A DNA stretch of 43,090 nucleotides from Buttiauxella izardii (GTDB lineage Bacteria > Pseudomonadota > Gammaproteobacteria > Enterobacterales > Enterobacteriaceae), in NCBI RefSeq assembly GCF_003601925.1, contig NZ_QZWH01000037.1, positions 1 through 43,090 on the forward strand, given 5' to 3'. Numbering within the stretch: position 1 is the stretch's first letter; each line of letters begins with the position of its first letter. Below are positions 26,182-34,654 of the stretch, piece after piece. Position numbers and translations under genes: made by a program. The notes below the pieces were generated by a model, which was given only the letters and a program-made list of their open reading frames with translations, made no database searches and was not told the origin of the DNA.

Positions 26182-26361
26182 ATGGTCTTTGTGGTCAGCG
26201 ATGAAGTCCAACCTAAGAATGGTGGCCCAAGGATGATTGTTACCGGGTTTTCCAGCGGTATGGTGGAGTGTCGTTGGTATGATGGATTTGGTGTCAAGCG
26301 CGAGGCCTTCCGAGAGGATGACCTTGCCCCACTGGCAACAGCGGGAGGCGCGCAAGGCTAA
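26182..26361 (+). CDS. yodC: small conserved protein YodC
   Basis: A 59-residue protein of the YodC/DUF2158 family (E. coli 60 residues), cytosolic and of unknown function. The core GGPRMIVTGFSSGMVECRWY, then VKREAF, is the family signature, and resembles small SH3-like barrels. ATG 26182 follows a perfect AGGAGG at 26171-26176; the longer frame from 26053 overlaps yedI and is rejected. After its stop a 13-base unit CAAGGCTAACCAG is repeated in tandem (26354-26382), followed by a REP and a terminator. Confidence 0.92.
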   Translation: MVFVVSDEVQPKNGGPRMIVTGFSSGMVECRWYDGFGVKREAFREDDLAPLATAGGAQG

Positions 26362-26402
26362 CCAGCCAAGGCTAACCAGCATAGTGTCGATAAACGGGTT
26401 TT

Positions 26403-26434
26403 GTCAGATGACGCTGGCGCTTATCCGACCTACG
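26403..26434. repeat. REP unit after yodC
   Basis: GTCAGATGACGCTGGCGC then TTATCCGACCTACG matches the REP family of this genome. It precedes the yodC terminator. Confidence 0.75.
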
Positions 26435-26458
26435 GTGGGGGTTATCACCGATCTCAAT

Positions 26459-26484
26459 GCCCGGTCAGTGACCGGGCGTTTTAT
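26459..26484 (+). terminator. intrinsic terminator after yodC
   Basis: GCCCGGTC (26459-26466) pairs perfectly with GACCGGGC (26470-26477) across a three-base loop, followed by GTTTTATTTT. Confidence 0.88.
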
Positions 26485-26660
26485 TTTCAGAAGCGGGTGC
26501 ATTTTGAGAGTAATATAATTGCCATGAATATATTTACCCTTAGCGATAATCCTGAGTGTTAATGTATCATTTTGGATAGCATAACCGTCCATGTCGGCTA
26601 AAGCATGGATTGGGCTGGGTAAATGGATTTTGGGCGATAGCGGTTTCAGGGAGTGTGTCA

Positions 26661-28337
26661 GTGTTTGGCAATGCAATTCAACGCGTGATAAGCCGCTTTA
26701 AAAATCCGCAAAAGGTCGTTAACCTTTGTTTTATTGTGGTATTTCTGTTTTCCACGGTACTCACCTGGCGCGAAGCCGTGGTGCTTGAAGGGGCCTATGT
26801 CTCCAGTCAGCGTAACAGCCTGGATAATGTTGCCACGTTGTTAGACCGGCAACTTCAGCACAATATCGACAATCTGCTTTTTTATCGCAACAGCATGCTT
26901 TACGCGCTGCAATCGCCCATTTCTACGGATAAAACACGCAAAACACTCGCCGATTTTGATGCGTTACGCACACAACCGTACTGGCAATTGCGTCTCGATT
27001 TAAACCGCAGCCTGCCGATGAACGGTGTCTCCGATGAATTTGTGAATAACAGTCCATTGCTTGATCGTGACGAGCAGACGATTCACACGGAATTAAGCTC
27101 GGCTCTTGAACTGAGCTACATCATGCGTTTGTCTCACCAGACGCAAACACTGCCACGGCGCATGTTCTATGCTTCGCGCAGTGGATTTTTCCTCACCAGC
27201 ACGCCGCCGCCGAACGATCCGCAAATCGTCGCGTTGTATTATCGCCTGGTCGCGCAGCCGTATTTTTCCTCGCAATCCCCGGCAAACAACCCAGATCGCG
27301 CGTTGAAATGGACACACACATTTAACCCTGAATCGACCACCGGGCAGATTATCACGGCGGCGATTCCGCTCGATTACAATGGCCGTTGGTATGGCGTTCT
27401 GGCCCTCGATTACCCGATTGATTCGCTCCATACCTTTCTACAACAGGCCCACAATGAAGATCATGAAGGCACTGTTCTGTTGTATGACAACGAGCTAAAT
27501 CCAATCGCTACTTCCGCACAAAGCTTGCCACTACACCCCATGTTTACCGCGCCACAATTGGCACAAATCGCCAGCGCGGTGACGGCGGCAAAAGCGGGTG
27601 ACGAAGGGGAGTTGCGCATGGACAGCCGTTTTATCACCTGGGCGAAGCTTAACAATTACGATGGTTTGCTAATCAAAGTTCACACCCTGGAAGAGGGCGT
27701 TCAGGGCGAGTTTGGCCGCATCAGTATCGTGCTGAGTGTTCTGTGGATGCTGTCGACTCTCATGTTGTTCGCATCATGGGTCGTGATCCGCCGCCTGGTC
27801 AACAACATGTTTAGCCTGCAACAAACCCTTACCTGGCGGGCAAATTACGACACCTTAACGCGCTTATATAACCGTGGGGCATTCTTCGAGCTGGCTCGCA
27901 AACTGTCGCAAGAATGTAAACAACAGGCGCAGCCGTTCTCGGTTATTCAGATGGATCTCGATCTGTTCAAAAGCATCAATGACAAATACGGACACAGCAG
28001 CGGCGATAAAGTTCTGGCGCATGCAGCAGCCATGCTGAGCGATGCGTTCCGTCAAGGGGATGTAGCCGGGCGGGTGGGCGGTGAAGAGTTCTGCATCGTG
28101 TTGCCTGATACCTCACTTGAAGAGGCGACAAAAGTCGCCGAGCGCATCAGAGTGCGGATTAACAGCAAAGAGTTACTGTTAAAACAAGGGACGACCGTGA
28201 GGATCAGCGCGTCATTTGGTGTCAGCAGCGCATTTGAATTTGATGATTACGATTTTGAGCGCCTGCAATCGCACGCTGACCATCGCTTGTATAAAGCCAA
28301 GCAAGAAGGGCGTAATCGGGTCTGTCATACCGATTAA
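26661..28337 (+). CDS. dgcQ: diguanylate cyclase DgcQ (YedQ)
   Basis: Membrane-bound GGDEF enzyme that makes cyclic di-GMP from two GTP; in E. coli it affects cellulose production and motility. A helix at about residues 20-42 (VVNLCFIVVFLFSTVLTWRE), a periplasmic CHASE7-like sensor region and a second helix near 360 precede the catalytic domain. The active-site loop is GGEEF near residues 473-477, and the RQGD inhibitory I-site precedes it by five residues, so feedback inhibition is expected. GTG at 26661 is preferred: CAGGGA lies upstream and it gives the same distance to VNLCFIV as E. coli DgcQ. A TTG at 26610 is the alternative. The product has 558 residues. Confidence 0.94.
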   Translation: MFGNAIQRVISRFKNPQKVVNLCFIVVFLFSTVLTWREAVVLEGAYVSSQRNSLDNVATLLDRQLQHNIDNLLFYRNSMLYALQSPISTDKTRKTLADFDALRTQPYWQLRLDLNRSLPMNGVSDEFVNNSPLLDRDEQTIHTELSSALELSYIMRLSHQTQTLPRRMFYASRSGFFLTSTPPPNDPQIVALYYRLVAQPYFSSQSPANNPDRALKWTHTFNPESTTGQIITAAIPLDYNGRWYGVLALDYPIDSLHTFLQQAHNEDHEGTVLLYDNELNPIATSAQSLPLHPMFTAPQLAQIASAVTAAKAGDEGELRMDSRFITWAKLNNYDGLLIKVHTLEEGVQGEFGRISIVLSVLWMLSTLMLFASWVVIRRLVNNMFSLQQTLTWRANYDTLTRLYNRGAFFELARKLSQECKQQAQPFSVIQMDLDLFKSINDKYGHSSGDKVLAHAAAMLSDAFRQGDVAGRVGGEEFCIVLPDTSLEEATKVAERIRVRINSKELLLKQGTTVRISASFGVSSAFEFDDYDFERLQSHADHRLYKAKQEGRNRVCHTD

Positions 28338-28346
28338 GCCCCGGTT

Positions 28347-29162
28347 TTATTTCGTAGTAATAAAATGGTCGAGGCCCTCTTTCCAGCCTTCAGGGCCATA
28401 ATTCTGGCTACGGTAAACACGCTGCGGATTGTCTTTTTGCAGCGTCACTGCCTGGCGACTGTAGCCTTTCACAATCACCGCGTAATCGACGCTATCGAGC
28501 AGCAAGGCATCGCTTGGGCTGTCGCCAAGGCCGATAGTGATGCGCGGCTTTCCTTCGCGTTGTCGGAATTGTTGTTGCAGCCAATGCACCGCCTTATCTT
28601 TGCCCGCCTGCATATCCAGCACATGCCAAAAACGCCCGCCCTGTAGCAGCATTAAACCCAGCGCCGCAAGTTGGTCGCTAAATGCGGCCATCATTTCTTC
28701 GCTATCGCGCCAGATTAACGTTTCGGAGGCTTCACTGAGTTTCGCCAGGCTCGCCTGTTTGCGCGTCAGCCCGGTTAGTTCGCTAAGCGTGTTTTCGTCG
28801 ACATCGGCAAAGCAGGTAAATTTGAAGCCATATTTCTGGCGCAGTTTATCCAGCACAGAAAGCAGTTCTTCGTGGCTAATGCCGGTGAGCAGGCGAGGGT
28901 AGTCATCGCTGTCGCTCCAACTGGCGTCGAGTTGGATAACTGCCCCGTTCTCAGCAATAAACGCCTGACCGGTTAAAGAAAGTTCGTCCTGCCAGGCCAT
29001 AATCTCAGCGGCACTTTTGGTGCTGCATAAAATTAACGGGATGTCGTGTTGGCGCAAAACACGGATCCATTCGCTTGCCGCTTCCCAACGATAGGAGTGA
29101 TGCTCCAGCAATGTTCCATCAAGATCAGAAACGATTAATAACGGATCGTGCAAATGCGGCAT
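28347..29162 (-). CDS. yedP: HAD phosphatase YedP (mannosyl-3-phosphoglycerate phosphatase type)
   Basis: HAD-superfamily Cof-type phosphatase of 271 residues, the E. coli length. The nucleophile motif is VSDLDGTLLEHHSYRW; motif II Ser is in ILCSTKSAAE; motif IV is GLGDSPSDALLLDSVDYAVIVKG. The family name comes from mannosyl-3-phosphoglycerate phosphatases, but no partner synthase gene is nearby, so the natural substrate is uncertain. ATG 29162 has AGGAG eight bases upstream; a TTG at 29183 is less likely. It is convergent with dgcQ with only 9 bases between the stops. Confidence 0.92.
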   Translation of the reverse strand: MPHLHDPLLIVSDLDGTLLEHHSYRWEAASEWIRVLRQHDIPLILCSTKSAAEIMAWQDELSLTGQAFIAENGAVIQLDASWSDSDDYPRLLTGISHEELLSVLDKLRQKYGFKFTCFADVDENTLSELTGLTRKQASLAKLSEASETLIWRDSEEMMAAFSDQLAALGLMLLQGGRFWHVLDMQAGKDKAVHWLQQQFRQREGKPRITIGLGDSPSDALLLDSVDYAVIVKGYSRQAVTLQKDNPQRVYRSQNYGPEGWKEGLDHFITTK

Positions 29163-29373
29163 GGCGCTTCTCCTAAAGTTCAAAAATTAAGATCTCCGTG
29201 ACCAGGAATACTCTCAATTAAATAGCAACTTAATCATTTATGGGTATGGGAACATTCCCTGAAAAGCCGCGTACGCTAAGGCATAGCGGCGATTTTTACA
29301 CAAAGCATATTCAAAATATTAAAATTCATATGCTGAATATTTAATGGTTTTGAAATAAATCTGATGTATGGTG

Positions 29374-29466
29374 AACGCACATCAGATTTCCTGGTGTAAC
29401 GAATTTTTCAAGTGCTTCTTGCGAACGCAAGTTTGATCCCGGCATTAATACTGCCGGGATTCTTTT
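29374..29466 (+). ncRNA. dsrA: DsrA small regulatory RNA
   Basis: The sequence from about 29379 (ACATCAGATTTCCTGGTGTA, then ACGAATTTTTCAAGTGCTTC, TTGC) matches the first stem-loop and linker of E. coli DsrA with one change in the U-run. These bases pair with the rpoS leader to relieve inhibition and with hns mRNA to repress it, with Hfq. Stem-loop 2 is short (CTTGC-GAA-GCAAG type, 29417-29431). The terminator stem ATCCCGGCA (29437-29445) pairs with TGCCGGGAT (29452-29460) and ends in TCTTTT; its loop and base pairs differ from E. coli. Gene order (between yodD and yedP, opposite to rcsA) agrees with E. coli. The 5' end is estimated; a TATGGT -10-like box lies at 29367-29372. Confidence 0.93.
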
Positions 29467-29588
29467 ACCCTTCATACTTCGAGCTGCAGGTGCGTTAGCT
29501 GCACTCAGTCACCCGAATCACTTACTTAAGTAAGCTCATCGGGATTCCTTCACTTGCCGCCTTCCTGCAACTCGAATTATTTCGGGTA
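29466..29588. repeat. ERIC element
   Basis: An enterobacterial repetitive intergenic consensus element of about 123 bases. The central part CACTTACTTAAGTAAGCTCA and the flanking GCACTCAGTCACCC and GGGATTCCTTCACTTGCCGC match the ERIC core, and the ends (TACCCTTCATACTTCGAGCTGC; GCAACTCGAATTATTTCGGGTA) form the outer inverted arms. It begins at the dsrA terminator tail and ends 2 bases before the yodD stop codon. Confidence 0.92.
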
Positions 29589-29590
29589 CT

Positions 29591-29806
29591 CTAGCGATTC
29601 ACTTCATTGACACTAAAATCATGGATATCCAACTCGAAGGCTTCCGCCAGTTCGGAGTAGGTGTGCCATGTGCGTCCATCTATGCTGGCCCGCTGCGGGT
29701 CGTCGCCTGAACGTGTCACTTCGCTTTCACTTATCTCATTGATGGCCGCAAGAAGCGCATCAACGTCAATACGCGTGCTTTCATTGAGATCTTTCGCGGT
29801 CTTCAT
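29591..29806 (-). CDS. yodD: stress-induced small protein YodD
   Basis: A 71-residue acidic cytosolic protein (E. coli 75) of unknown biochemical function; in E. coli it is induced by peroxide, cadmium and acid stress. The segments DVDALLAAINEISESEV and ELAEAFELDIHDFSVNEVNR are nearly identical to E. coli, while the N-terminal part is four residues shorter. CCGGAGGAC lies before the ATG. A CTATACT -10 box at 29850-29856 suggests RpoS control. An ERIC element abuts its 3' end. Confidence 0.93.
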   Translation of the reverse strand: MKTAKDLNESTRIDVDALLAAINEISESEVTRSGDDPQRASIDGRTWHTYSELAEAFELDIHDFSVNEVNR

Positions 29807-29849
29807 GCCGTAGTCCTCCGGGGAGTACCGATTGCCAGTCCCGCTATCA

Positions 29850-29876
29850 AGTATAGTCGTTTAACAAAATGCTCAA
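29850..29876 (-). promoter_or_regulatory. putative RpoS-type promoter of yodD
   Basis: On the minus strand TTGAGC (29876-29871) is followed after 15 bases by TATACT (29855-29850). The C before it (CTATACT) is the hallmark of sigma-S-preferred promoters. The short spacer makes the -35 box doubtful. Confidence 0.5.
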
Positions 29877-29949
29877 GGCGATGCATCATGCGATGCGAAT
29901 GAGTCGTTTTTGATCTACACTGGCACAAAGCAACCGGAGGACTTTTGTT

Positions 29950-30138
29950 ATGAATATCAACGATCGCGTCACAGTAAAAACCGATGGTGGTCCGCGTCGG
30001 CCAGGCGTGGTGTTAGCCGTCGAGCAATTTAGCGAAGGGACGATGTACCTGGTGTCGCTTGAGGAATATCCGTTGGGGATCTGGTTCTTTAATGAATCAG
30101 GACACCCGGACGGTATTTTTGTAGAAAAGACGGCCTGA
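29950..30138 (+). CDS. dsrB: small conserved protein DsrB
   Basis: A 62-residue protein, the E. coli length, with [20 protein letters not shown] and [20 protein letters not shown] followed by [16 protein letters not shown] nearly unchanged. It belongs to the DsrB/DUF2158-like small beta-barrel group, as yodC does; function unknown. In E. coli its expression needs RpoS and is affected by DsrA and H-NS. GGAGG at 29936-29940 gives a strong ribosome site. It is divergent from yodD and convergent with rcsA. Confidence 0.94.
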   Translation: MNINDRVTVKTDGGPRRPGVVLAVEQFSEGTMYLVSLEEYPLGIWFFNESGHPDGIFVEKTA

Positions 30139-30143
30139 TTGCA

Positions 30144-30182
30144 CTCCCTCACTCTGCGCCTGAGTTGGCGCGGGTGAGGGGG
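30144..30182. terminator. hairpin between convergent dsrB and rcsA
   Basis: The arms TCCCTCAC and GTGAGGGGGA, with inner GCGCC/GGCGC, form a long stem of about 14 pairs. No clear T-run flanks it, so it may act as a bidirectional stop or 3'-end stabiliser. Confidence 0.5.
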
Positions 30183-30199
30183 AGATTCAAATCGAATGC

Positions 30200-30823
30200 T
30201 TAGCGTAAGTTCACAAAAATCCCATTAGTGACATTATCCGTCAGACGCACCACGTGATAAATCACCTGTTTATTATGCGTCTTTATCTTTCGCTTTATAT
30301 TTCCTTTATGCGATGATACCGTTTTGGCCTTGATATTCATCTGGTCAGATATTTGAATCGTGCCCTGACCGGACATCCACATTTTCAACATACTCGACTC
30401 AGTACGGCTTAATGATAACGTGGGTAAATTAATATGGCCGATGCAGTGCGCATTTTTTGCTAAATATTCTGAGAGTATTTCGTCTAATGATTCTGGTTTT
30501 ATAGATTTAGAACTGATCAGTAAATTGCTGCGTACTAAAAGATATTCATCGAAATGAATATTGGCGATGGCCATGAAGACCAGAAATAAAGTGCTGGGAT
30601 GCTGATTAATGATCTGCTTAATTCTCTCGCTGCTCTGAGCATCATGAATAAAACAGTCTTCATTAATAAACACCACATTAGGCGTCTGGGACTCGCACGC
30701 AAGCGCCAGCTCGTCTATCGTTTCGACGTTGGTCATCTGTCGTTTTCGGATGCCACGGCTGGTTAAATATCCCGTTAATCCCAGCCGGGTATAACTGCAT
30801 AAATCCATAATGATCGTTGACAT
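30200..30823 (-). CDS. rcsA: capsule regulator RcsA
   Basis: LuxR-family auxiliary regulator of 207 residues, the E. coli length. RcsA pairs with RcsB to activate colanic-acid capsule genes and to repress flhDC, so it lies opposite in effect to the neighbouring flagellar genes. The C-terminal helix-turn-helix (about 137-200: [20 protein letters not shown], then [20 protein letters not shown]) is intact, as is the N-terminal domain ([18 protein letters not shown]). A G-rich ribosome site precedes the ATG. RcsA is a Lon substrate in E. coli. The promoter region (30824-31038) is AT-rich and carries an RcsAB-like box. Confidence 0.97.
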   Translation of the reverse strand: MSTIIMDLCSYTRLGLTGYLTSRGIRKRQMTNVETIDELALACESQTPNVVFINEDCFIHDAQSSERIKQIINQHPSTLFLVFMAIANIHFDEYLLVRSNLLISSKSIKPESLDEILSEYLAKNAHCIGHINLPTLSLSRTESSMLKMWMSGQGTIQISDQMNIKAKTVSSHKGNIKRKIKTHNKQVIYHVVRLTDNVTNGIFVNLR

Positions 30824-30999
30824 AACATCCCCCCCTTTTTACCCGCGAAGTATTTTTAGGCATAACAACTATCCAGTAAAGTTATGTATAATTTGCTAAG
30901 AAACTTCTCAAAGTAAAGTGAATGTTAGATTATGTGAGATAAGTAAATGCATATAAGCCGCGCCGGATATATCCTGGTGGATGTCGCACAACAAAGCTT

Positions 31000-31014
31000 T
31001 TAGGAATATCCTCA
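31000..31014. promoter_or_regulatory. RcsAB box-like sequence upstream of rcsA
   Basis: TTAGGAATATCCTCA resembles the RcsAB consensus TAAGAATATTCCTA and is nearly palindromic. It lies 177 bases upstream of the rcsA ATG, consistent with the autoregulation known in E. coli and Klebsiella. Confidence 0.5.
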
Positions 31015-31038
31015 ATAAGCGGCACAAACTGTATGGGA

Positions 31039-31824
31039 TTAATTCGCGGGAATTTCACTCACAATATCGGCGAGTAAATTAAATACCTCACTAAATAAGT
31101 GTTCGGTGAAAGGAGCCATTAAAGGAATTAACGCCGTCATCACCAACATTCCGACGGCGAGCGTCAGCGGGAAACCAATCACGAATACCGAAAGCTGCGG
31201 AGACATACGGTTGAGCAAACCCAGCGCAATGTTGAGCGTCAGCAACAAAGTAATCAGCGGTAACGCCAGCATTAATCCATTGAGGAAGATCAACCCGCCC
31301 GCACGCGTCAGCGCCATAAACGCATTGCTGTTGATCGGATCACCGCCGATGGGCAGCGTGTGAAAAGTATCGACCAGCATCGAAATCAGCCATAAATGAC
31401 CGTTAAACACCAGAAACAACAGCATCGCCAGCATATCCATAAAGCGGGCGAGGACGGGCATGTTCAGGCGGCTGCCGGGGTCGAAGAAGGTGGCGAAAGA
31501 CAGCCCCATTTGCAGGCCGATAATTTCGCCTGCGGTACGCACGGCGGCAAAAGCAAACTGCATGGTGAAGCCTAGCGCGATACCAATCAGGATTTGCTGC
31601 GCGGCAAGCCAGAAGCCCGCAGCGGAGAAAATCGTCACATCGGTTGCGGGGAGCGTGGGGGCCACAAGCCAGGTAATCATCAGCGCGAGGCCAACTTTCA
31701 CCTTTTTGGAAATCGCCCGTTCGCTCAGAATCGGGGCGGTGGAAATTAAAGCCAGAATACGAATAAAGGGCCAGAAACCCATACTCAATAAAGTGAGCCA
31801 CTGGCTACTATCAATATGAATCAT
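31039..31824 (-). CDS. fliR: flagellar type III export protein FliR
   Basis: Inner-membrane export-gate component of 261 residues, the E. coli length. FliR joins FliP and FliQ in the gate through which rod, hook and filament subunits pass. About six helices; conserved [40 protein letters not shown] and [13 protein letters not shown]. The start at 31824 gives MIHIDSSQW and overlaps the fliQ stop in ATGA; a longer frame from 31890 lies inside fliQ. It is the last gene of the fli series, followed by rcsA about 215 bases on. Confidence 0.96.
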   Translation of the reverse strand: MIHIDSSQWLTLLSMGFWPFIRILALISTAPILSERAISKKVKVGLALMITWLVAPTLPATDVTIFSAAGFWLAAQQILIGIALGFTMQFAFAAVRTAGEIIGLQMGLSFATFFDPGSRLNMPVLARFMDMLAMLLFLVFNGHLWLISMLVDTFHTLPIGGDPINSNAFMALTRAGGLIFLNGLMLALPLITLLLTLNIALGLLNRMSPQLSVFVIGFPLTLAVGMLVMTALIPLMAPFTEHLFSEVFNLLADIVSEIPAN

Positions 31825-32090
31825 CCAATGTTCATCGGAATATTCGTCAGCAGTGTGCGCATATAATCCAGCAGCAGATTCAGCATCCACGGCCCTGCAA
31901 CGATAATAGTGACAAACACCGCCAGAATTTTGGGAATAAACGACAGCGTCATTTCGTTTATCTGCGTCGCGGCCTGCAACATACTGATCACAAGCCCGGT
32001 AACCAACGCCACCATCAACAGCGGGGCGGCGAGCGCCAAAGCCACTTTCATGGCTTCGGTGCCCATCATCATGACCGACTCAGGAGTCAT
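31821..32090 (-). CDS. fliQ: flagellar type III export protein FliQ
   Basis: Export-gate subunit of 89 residues, the E. coli length, with two hydrophobic hairpins (about 16-40 and 52-77). Conserved [20 protein letters not shown] and [15 protein letters not shown] identify it. Four copies assemble around FliP/FliR in characterised systems. It overlaps fliR in ATGA and starts 11 bases after fliP. Confidence 0.96.
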   Translation of the reverse strand: MTPESVMMMGTEAMKVALALAAPLLMVALVTGLVISMLQAATQINEMTLSFIPKILAVFVTIIVAGPWMLNLLLDYMRTLLTNIPMNIG

Positions 32091-32101
32091 CGTTTTCCCC
32101 T

Positions 32102-32839
32102 CTAACTGTAGAAACTTTGCGCCAGCGAACCGACCAGCAATTGCCAGCCATCCACTAACACAAACAGCATTAATTTAAAGGGCAGGGCAATGGTGGCTGG
32201 TGGCACCATCATCATCCCCAGCGCCATCAGCACGCTGGCAATCACCAGGTCGATAATCAAAAATGGAATGAATACCGTAAAGCCAATCTGGAAAGCGGTT
32301 TTCAGCTCGCTGGTGACGTACGCCGGAAGCAAAATACGCATCGGCACCACTTCTGGCCCTTCGAGCGGCGGCGTGTTCGCCAGACGGGCAAACAGTGCCA
32401 GATCCGCTTCACGGGTTTGTCGCAGCATAAACTCACGCAACGGCTTTGAACCGCGTTCCAGCGCTTCATCCATCTGGATTTTGTTTTCACTAAACGGCTG
32501 ATAAGCATCGGTATAAATTTTATCGAACACCGGAGCCATAATGAAAAACGTTAAAAACAGCGCCAGGCCGAGCAACACCTGGTTTGGCGGTGCGGAAGGC
32601 GTGCCGAGCGCACTGCGCAGCAGGCCGAAAACAATAATGATGCGCGTAAAGCTGGTCATCATCAGCAAAATGGCGGGTAAGAACGTCAGCGAGGTAATAA
32701 ACACCAGCGTCTGCACCGGCAGCGTCCAGCTCTGCCCGCCGTTAGACATCGGCTGGCTGATAAGCCCCGGCAATTGAGCCAATGCGGCTGGCATCAAAAA
32801 CAGCAAGCCGAGCAACGAGAAGGGGAGCCAACGTTTCAT
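32102..32839 (-). CDS. fliP: flagellar type III export protein FliP
   Basis: Core export-gate protein of 245 residues, the E. coli length. It has a cleavable signal peptide ([18 protein letters not shown]) and four helices; conserved [40 protein letters not shown] and [23 protein letters not shown] 32839 shares its first base with the fliO stop (TGATG), so translation is coupled; a TTG one codon earlier is possible but less likely. Confidence 0.96.
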   Translation of the reverse strand: MKRWLPFSLLGLLFLMPAALAQLPGLISQPMSNGGQSWTLPVQTLVFITSLTFLPAILLMMTSFTRIIIVFGLLRSALGTPSAPPNQVLLGLALFLTFFIMAPVFDKIYTDAYQPFSENKIQMDEALERGSKPLREFMLRQTREADLALFARLANTPPLEGPEVVPMRILLPAYVTSELKTAFQIGFTVFIPFLIIDLVIASVLMALGMMMVPPATIALPFKLMLFVLVDGWQLLVGSLAQSFYS

Positions 32840-33231
32840 CAATCTTTCCCGTTACGTTTAAGCAGGTTTTTCATCAAACTATTTTTCATTAGAGTCTGGA
32901 AATCAGCCTGTTGGGCAGGTGCAACGGTTTCGCTTACGGCTGCGGCGGGCAGCGTATGCAAATGGGTGATTTTCCCGGCCGTCACGCCCAGCACCAGGCG
33001 GGCGTCCTGCACATCGACAATCACCACGCGTTCACGCGCGCCCACGCTGCAACTGGCACTGACTTTCATCTCTTTGCTGGAGCCGGTTTTCGGCGCAAAG
33101 CCAAAGCGTTTTGCCACCCAGGCGGCCAGCAAAATAAACACGATAATGGCGGTTAATGCACCGCTCACTTGCACCAGTGGGGAACCGGTGCTGGTGGCGG
33201 ATTGTTGCTGAACGGATGCCTGGGTTTTCAT
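32839..33231 (-). CDS. fliO: flagellar export assembly protein FliO
   Basis: Single-pass inner-membrane protein of 130 residues (E. coli about 121) that stabilises FliP during gate assembly. The helix is at about 22-42 ([20 protein letters not shown]), followed by a cytoplasmic domain with [20 protein letters not shown] and [18 protein letters not shown] short internal repeat ([13 protein letters not shown]) near the C-terminus accounts for part of the extra length. It starts 4 bases after fliN. Confidence 0.93.
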   Translation of the reverse strand: MKTQASVQQQSATSTGSPLVQVSGALTAIIVFILLAAWVAKRFGFAPKTGSSKEMKVSASCSVGARERVVIVDVQDARLVLGVTAGKITHLHTLPAAAVSETVAPAQQADFQTLMKNSLMKNLLKRNGKD

Positions 33232-33235
33232 TGAA

Positions 33236-33649
33236 TTAACGGCTCAGACGACGCATACGTTCGGACGGCGTAATAATGTCGGTAATACGCACACCGTATT
33301 TATCCGCCACGACCACCACTTCGCCCTGCGCAATCAGGTAGCCGTTGATCAGGATATCCAGCGGTTCGCCCGCCAAACCATCGAGGGCTACCACCGAACC
33401 TTGCGACAAACGCAGCAGCTCTTTGATGGTCATGCGCGTGCGACCCAGTTCAACCGTCAGCTTGACCGGAATATCCATAATCAGGTCGATATCCTGCATC
33501 GCGCCTGCAATGTCATTGCCTTCCAGCGCACGGAATACGCTGTCGGCGGTGCTTTTGTTGGTGGAGACTTTTTGTTCGTTTAACGCATCAGCCCACAGAT
33601 CGTCCACGGAGCCGGCATTGTCGTCGGACGGTTGATTAATATCACTCAT
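33236..33649 (-). CDS. fliN: flagellar motor switch protein FliN
   Basis: C-ring protein of 137 residues, the E. coli length. The C-terminal SpoA domain (about 55-135) contains IDLIMDIPVKLTVELGRTRM and ALDGLAGEPLDILINGYLIA. FliN forms the base of the switch and docks FliH for export. Its ATG overlaps the fliM stop in ATGA. Confidence 0.97.
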   Translation of the reverse strand: MSDINQPSDDNAGSVDDLWADALNEQKVSTNKSTADSVFRALEGNDIAGAMQDIDLIMDIPVKLTVELGRTRMTIKELLRLSQGSVVALDGLAGEPLDILINGYLIAQGEVVVVADKYGVRITDIITPSERMRRLSR

Positions 33650-34650
33650 TTGGGCTGTTCCTCGTTCAGCGAATTCAGTATTGGGTTGATCAAATGTTCG
33701 ACGCGTAAAGCGTACTGGCCGTTAAGCGTGCCGTACTGACTGGTCAGCACCGGAACACCGTCAACGTGCGCCAGAATCCGGTCCGGTTTATCAATCGGCA
33801 ACACGTCACCCGGTTTCAATTTTAAAATTTGCGACAGACGCAGCGGAATGTCGGCAAAGTTGGCAATCAGCTCAAGTTCAGAATGCTGAACCTGACGCAC
33901 CAGCGTATCGCGCCAGCTCTGGTCTTCCTGGCGGGAGTTTTCCAGCGGCGGGTTCACCAGCAGTTCGCGCAACGGCTCAATCATGCTGAACGGCAGGCAG
34001 ATATTAAATTCGCCGGTCAGGTTGCCGATTTCCACATGGAATGGCGTATTCACCACGATGTCGTTTGGCGACGTCGTAATGTTGGTAAATTTGACCTGCA
34101 TTTCGGAACGCACATATTCCACTTCCAGCGGATAAATGGCTTTCCATGCGTCGCTGTAAGATTCCAGCGCCAGTTTCAACATGCGGTTAATCACGCGCTG
34201 CTCGGTGTGGGTAAATTCCCGGCCTTCCACTTTGGTCGGGAAACGCCCGTCGCCACCAAACAGGTTATCGACGGCGATAAACACCAGACTTGGCGAGAAC
34301 ACAAACAAACCGGTGCCGCGCAACGGTTTCAGGTGCATCAAGTTGAGGTTGGTAGGCACCGGCAGGTTACGAGCAAACTCGTGGTATGGCTGAATGCGAA
34401 TCGCCCCGACGGTAATGTCCGGGCTACGGCGCAACAGGTTAAACAACCCCATACGGAACTGACGAGCAAAGCGCTCATTAATGATCTCCAGCGCCTGCAA
34501 GCGCTCGCGCACCACGCGACGCTGGGTATTCGGGTCGTAAGGACGAATATCGGTTTCGTTGACGACGCTGCTTTTAGGTTCGTCGGAAGTGTCACTGTCG
34601 CCATTTAACAGTGCGTCAATTTCGGCCTGTGAGAGAATGCTATCGCCCAT
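33646..34650 (-). CDS. fliM: flagellar motor switch protein FliM
   Basis: C-ring switch protein of 334 residues, the E. coli length. The N-terminal CheY-P binding segment ILSQAEIDALLNGDSD is intact, followed by the CheC-like middle domain (GTGLFVFSPSLVFIAVDNLF) and the C-terminal SpoA domain (DIPLRLSQILKLKPGDVLPI). It sets rotation direction with FliG and FliN. It begins 4 bases after fliL and overlaps fliN. Confidence 0.97.
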   Translation of the reverse strand: MGDSILSQAEIDALLNGDSDTSDEPKSSVVNETDIRPYDPNTQRRVVRERLQALEIINERFARQFRMGLFNLLRRSPDITVGAIRIQPYHEFARNLPVPTNLNLMHLKPLRGTGLFVFSPSLVFIAVDNLFGGDGRFPTKVEGREFTHTEQRVINRMLKLALESYSDAWKAIYPLEVEYVRSEMQVKFTNITTSPNDIVVNTPFHVEIGNLTGEFNICLPFSMIEPLRELLVNPPLENSRQEDQSWRDTLVRQVQHSELELIANFADIPLRLSQILKLKPGDVLPIDKPDRILAHVDGVPVLTSQYGTLNGQYALRVEHLINPILNSLNEEQPK

Positions 34651-34654
34651 GGGA

